Origin: JBBROS01 sp043748985
GTDB lineage: Bacteria; Pseudomonadota; Alphaproteobacteria; Acetobacterales; Acetobacteraceae
Length of the DNA stretch: 6,481 bases
Reading direction: 5' to 3'
Assembly: GCA_043748985.1 (NCBI GenBank)
Contig: JAYVEG010000052.1
Location: forward strand, 1-6,481
The position numbers and the translations under genes were made by a program. This document shows positions 5,972 through 6,481 of this stretch, piece after piece; the first letter of the stretch is position 1, and the number at the start of each line of letters is the position of its first letter. A model generated the notes under the pieces. That model did not search any database and was not told the origin of the DNA. It saw nothing but the letters and a program-made list of their open reading frames with translations.

Positions 5972-6481
5972 TTACTTTGGCAGAGGTTTCGCCGCGGCGG
6001 TCCAGTCTTGCCAGGGGTCTTTCTCCTTGAGCAGGGCTGGGGCGGTGCGGATGGTGTAGGCCTTGGGGTCGAGCTTGGGTGTGACCTGGGACCAGGCGAT
6101 GGGCATGGAGACGGGGGCGCCGGGCCGGGCACGGGGGGACCAGGCGGCGATGGCGGTGCTGGTGCGGTCGTTGCGGAGATAGTCCAGGAAGATGCGGCCG
6201 ATACGGGCTTTCTTGGCCATGACGGCGGTGTAGGCGGCTGGTTCGTCGGCGGCCATCTGTTCGCAGAGGGCTTTGGCGAAGGCTTTGGCAGCGGGCCACT
6301 CGGCTTTGGGGATGATGGGGACGACGACGTGGAGGCCCTTGCCGCCGGTGGTTTTGCAGAAGCTGGCGAGGCCCCTCGCGGCGAGGCGGTCGCGGACGGT
6401 TTTGGCGCCTTCGATGACGCGGGCGAAGGGGAGGTCAGGGGCGGGATCCAGGTCGAAGACGAGGCGGTCGGGTCGTTCGAT
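5972..6481 (-). CDS. ligD: LigD polymerase/primase domain, N-terminal part missing
   Basis: The visible 169 residues are the C-terminal end of a protein that starts beyond the right edge; the stop is TAA at 5974-5972. They match the archaeo-eukaryotic-primase-like polymerase domain of LigD. The metal-binding DLD (visible residues 10-12) follows RPDRLVF. The nucleotide-binding TTGGKGLHVVVP motif (44-55) carries His51. The third catalytic Asp is in RIFLDYLRND (Asp100), 88 residues after the second, the same spacing as I recall for Pseudomonas LigD. The stretch WSPRARPGAPVSMP (114-127) is also typical. LigD joins double-strand breaks with Ku, and this domain adds nucleotides, often ribonucleotides, to ends before ligation. 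In many proteobacteria the order is phosphoesterase-ligase-polymerase, which fits the polymerase lying at the C-terminus. A separate polymerase-only paralogue cannot be excluded because the rest is not visible. No ku gene is in the window. Confidence 0.9.
   Translation of the reverse strand: MERPDRLVFDLDPAPDLPFARVIEGAKTVRDRLAARGLASFCKTTGGKGLHVVVPIIPKAEWPAAKAFAKALCEQMAADEPAAYTAVMAKKARIGRIFLDYLRNDRTSTAIAAWSPRARPGAPVSMPIAWSQVTPKLDPKAYTIRTAPALLKEKDPWQDWTAAAKPLPK

Overview
The window is GC-rich, gene-dense bacterial chromosome. Codon choice and gene content suggest an alphaproteobacterium, possibly Acetobacteraceae/Rhodospirillales. This is an impression from protein style; there is no rRNA or other marker to settle it. 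Eight protein genes are supported, two of them cut by the window edges. No gap between genes exceeds about 230 bases, and I see no tRNA, rRNA, CRISPR array, insertion sequence or phage gene.

Left part (1-3269): five genes, all on the minus strand. In transcription order they are a stand-alone CheY-like receiver protein, peptide methionine sulfoxide reductase MsrA, a class II aldolase closely resembling L-fuculose-1-phosphate aldolase, an acyl-CoA-dehydrogenase-fold flavoprotein without the usual catalytic glutamate, and a VOC/glyoxalase-like protein that runs off the left edge. msrA and the aldolase gene share one base (TGATG). The flavoprotein and VOC genes share four (ATGA). Both pairs are therefore probably co-transcribed and translationally coupled. 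The 60-base and 83-base gaps between the other members leave open whether this is one transcript or several.

Middle part (3270-5922): after a 226-base divergent intergenic region come two plus-strand genes, a MalK/UgpC-type carbohydrate ABC ATPase and a periplasmic solute-binding protein with a Tat-like signal peptide. They look like two parts of one sugar importer, but the two membrane permeases normally found with them are absent here.

Right part (5923-6481): a likely terminator hairpin lies between convergent genes. Beyond it, on the minus strand, is the C-terminal polymerase/primase domain of a LigD-type non-homologous end-joining protein, whose N-terminal part lies beyond the right edge.

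Most of this is ordinary housekeeping or accessory metabolism, and I do not see a convincing undescribed system. The points most worth a second look are the permease-less ABC pair, the flavoprotein without its catalytic base, and a strand-dependent third-codon-position bias that makes the plus strand G-rich whichever way the genes run.
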